NCBI GenBank assembly: GCA_963828405.1
Contig: CAWHEG010000008.1
Span: forward strand, 1 to 8,454
From: JANMJD01 sp963828405
GTDB taxonomy: Bacteria; Actinomycetota; Acidimicrobiia; Acidimicrobiales; Ilumatobacteraceae
Reading direction: 5' to 3'
Length of the DNA: 8,454 bases
Part shown: positions 6,872-8,454 of the stretch, piece by piece
How positions within the stretch are numbered: the stretch's first letter is position 1
Layout of the letters: each line of letters starts with the position of its first letter
The notes under the pieces: model-generated
The model's database searches: none
What the model was told of the DNA's origin: nothing
The model's input: only the letters and a program-made list of their open reading frames with translations
Translations under genes and position numbers: made by a program

Positions 6872-6897
6872 AACGTCTGATGTTGACGTCTGATGTT
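6872..6897. promoter_or_regulatory. Tandem imperfect-palindrome operator pair
   Basis: AACGTCTGATGTT (6872-6884) and GACGTCTGATGTT (6885-6897) are adjacent 13-bp repeats differing at one base. Each is itself a near-palindrome of the form AACRTCNGAYGTT, with 10 of 13 positions symmetric in the first copy. This is how paired operators for a dimeric repressor or activator look. A -10-like TAAGGT on the minus strand lies at the left edge (6867-6872). The regulator family cannot be told from the site. Confidence 0.5.
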
Positions 6898-6926
6898 TGA
6901 GCGGGCGAACGCTGTGAGCGCCGCTG

Positions 6927-8380
6927 TCAACGACGAAGCGAGAGTGTCGCGTCGCCGATCTCGATGTGCGCGAACGTTGCCCACGACGTTGCCAACATTT
7001 GGTCGACCAGCCCCTCGGGGATCCCTTGCTGGTGGAAGTCGTAGATGCGCTTGGCGGGTCCGGCGGCGCGGGTTGCCTCGACGTCGGGGAGCGGCACAAG
7101 ATATCGCCGGAGGAGTTCCTCATCCGACATCGTTCGATCGCCGTATTCGACCTTGAGTTCCTCGACCGTGGGCTGCGGCGGCGACCACCGCCGGAGCTCT
7201 TTGCCACGGTCGGTCGACAGCATCCGGTCGAGCACGTTCGGGTCGATCGGGGCGGGCGGTTCGCCGAGGTCGCCGAGTACGTAGACCAGGACCTCATCGG
7301 GCACCTGCCGTAGCGCTCGCCCGTGACGATGTTGAGCACGGCTGAGTGCCGATCAGCTGGGAGAACGGGGTGGCCGAGATCGGATAGCCCGAGATCGGCG
7401 CGGACGTGGACGACCTCGTCGAGCACCTCCTCGAGCCGGTCCTCCATCCGTGCTGGGCCAGCTGCGCCTTGAACGGCGGTCATTCCCCCGGGAAGTGGTG
7501 CTCGTAGGGGAGACGGTGTACTCGTCGGGGACGCCGATCGGGTGGCCCTCCTGCTCGGCGACCCGCCCCATGTGGGTGCTGATCCGCTTCACTCGTTCGA
7601 GGTCGGCCGAGGTGGTGTGACCCGTCCGCCTGAGGTTCACGAGCGTCTGCTCCGTCGAGGGCAGCGACGGGCCGTTCGCCATCGGACCCGGTGCCGTGTG
7701 AAGGCTCGAACACCCGCTTCGACGCCGATCAGGTAGTTGTACACGGCGATGCCGGTGGTGTTGTGGCAGTGGATCTCGATCGGCGCGTCGCCGGCGGCGT
7801 CGACCAAGGCGGGAAAAAGCGTGTGCGCCCGCTGGGCCGGAGGATCCCCGCAGCGTCCTCGAAGTAGATCGCGTCCGTGATACCCCAGCTGATGATCTCG
7901 CGCACCCGCTCGGCGAACCACTGGTCGGTGTGCACCGGGCTGATCCCGTACATGATCGCCGGGACGGCCTCGCAACACGCACCGCGACGGTGCGGCACGG
8001 CGCTCCATCTCGTCCATGTTGTAGAGGCAGTCGTAAATCCAGAACTGTCGATGCCGTGCTTGGCCAGCGTGCGGATCCACAGATCCATCAGCGAGTCCGG
8101 GGTGAGGCCGAACTTGGCGATGCAGTTGGACCGCGCATCCGGAACGCAGCCGTGACGTCGGCAGCCAGGTTCGCCACAGGTCGAGGCCGTCCCAGGGATC
8201 CTCCCGGTTGTAGCGCATCATGCACTCGAAGATCGAGCTACCGGTGAGATCGACGACGCGGAAGCCGGCCGCCTCGATGTCCTCGGCGACGTCCGCCAGG
8301 TGGGCGACCTTCATCCGCATCCCCCACAGGCTCTGCTGACCGTCGCGAAGGGTCTGGTCGATGATCTCGATATGGGCCAC
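6927..8380 (-). CDS. Pyruvate carboxylase / OadA-type carboxyltransferase homologue (heavily frameshifted)
   Basis: HMGL-like TIM-barrel plus conserved carboxylase C-terminal domain (PYC_OADA), about 485 codons, with no biotinyl-lysine domain. The start is GTG at 8378-8380 behind GGAAGGAG. Visible blocks, pieced together across frames, are: IIDQTLRDGQQSLWGMRM (barrel strand 1, metal Asp); SNCIAKFGLTPDSLMDLWI; WIYDCLYNMDEMER; AVPAIMYGISPVHTDQWF; AIYFEDAAGIL; IEIHCHNTTGIAVYNYLIG (metal HxH); GPMANGPSLPSTEQTLVNLR; PYEHHFPGG-like; TPFSQLIGTQAVLNIVTGERY; DEVLVYVLGDLGEPPAPIDP; and an acidic C-terminal segment ending IEIGDATLSLRR. Frame changes occur near 8133, 8125, 8047, 7985-8010, 7838, 7700, 7508, 7488, 7445-7470, 7386, 7348 and 7313. 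The active site departs from canonical carboxyltransferases: Glu in place of the carbamylated Lys of KDMAG, and Pro in place of the Thr of TSQPS. Substrate and reaction are therefore uncertain. Confidence 0.78.
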
Positions 8381-8381
8381 C

Positions 8382-8454
8382 TCAGCGGGCTCCTTCCAGG
8401 TTGGGCGCTCCGGGCGATCCAGCCCGGAGCTCGAACTCGGGGAGGAACACCCGC
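8382..8454 (-). CDS. C-terminal end of an unidentified upstream gene (partial)
   Basis: The last 23 codons of a protein running off the right edge, ending FLPEFELRAGSPGAPNLEGAR and a TGA at 8382-8384. The stop is one base before the GTG of the carboxyltransferase-like gene, and that gene's Shine-Dalgarno is inside this frame. The two are therefore almost certainly co-transcribed and translationally coupled. Too little is present to name a family. A biotin carboxylase, biotin carrier or ATP-grasp partner would make sense here, but nothing in these residues shows it. Confidence 0.55.
   Translation of the reverse strand, partial: RVFLPEFELRAGSPGAPNLEGAR
8390..8397 (-). promoter_or_regulatory. 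Shine-Dalgarno of the carboxyltransferase-like gene
   Basis: GGAAGGAG on the minus strand lies 9 nt before the GTG at 8380, within the last codons of the upstream gene. It is the strongest ribosome-binding site in the window and decides the GTG start, since no in-frame ATG lies nearby. Confidence 0.75.

Overview
The window looks like a piece of a high-GC actinobacterial chromosome. The evidence is GC-rich codon use with many GTG starts, a DUF222/HNH (13E12-type) protein of a kind common in Actinobacteria, a Gram-positive/actinobacterial LexA box (CGAACATATGTTCA), and a likely leaderless promoter. No rRNA, tRNA or CRISPR is visible. I cannot name a genus.

Layout, left to right. (1) About 8-2635: one complete IS21-family insertion sequence on the minus strand, with istA (transposase) and istB (AAA+ helper) overlapping by GTGA. 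Its ends are mirror-image, with three GGTACC-type sites at an exact 22-bp period on each side. (2) 2636-3015: the 3' remnant of a nitroreductase gene that starts abruptly at the IS end, so the IS probably split it. (3) 2949-4561, minus: a DUF222 + HNH nuclease-like gene with one homopolymer frameshift. A perfect SOS-box palindrome overlaps the -35 of its predicted promoter. (4) 4562-4938: a non-coding stretch with an 18-bp perfect GC palindrome. (5) 4939-5058, plus: a 39-aa single-span membrane protein. (6) About 5.1-6.74 kb, minus: a stand-alone PEP-utilising enzyme (swivelling phosphohistidine domain, no ATP-grasp part visible). (7) 6740-6926: a repeat-rich regulatory gap with three copies of GTCTGATGT. 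(8) 6927-8380, minus: a pyruvate-carboxylase/OadA-like carboxyltransferase homologue with several altered active-site motifs. (9) 8382-8454: the last 23 codons of a further upstream gene, one base before the carboxyltransferase start.

The minus-strand set 8454->5.1 kb reads as one transcriptional direction: unknown gene, carboxyltransferase-like protein, internal regulatory gap, PEP-utilising protein. The pairing suggests an activation or C-C bond reaction on an alpha-keto or CoA substrate, but the substrate cannot be read from the sequence.

Major caveat: reading frames are broken by many single-base indels, mostly missing bases in short G or C runs. There are two in istA, one in the HNH gene, about four in the PEP gene and about a dozen in the carboxyltransferase. 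Family-conserved residues continue across each break in another frame, so I read them as sequence or assembly errors more than true decay. Product calls rest on stitching frames together by eye.
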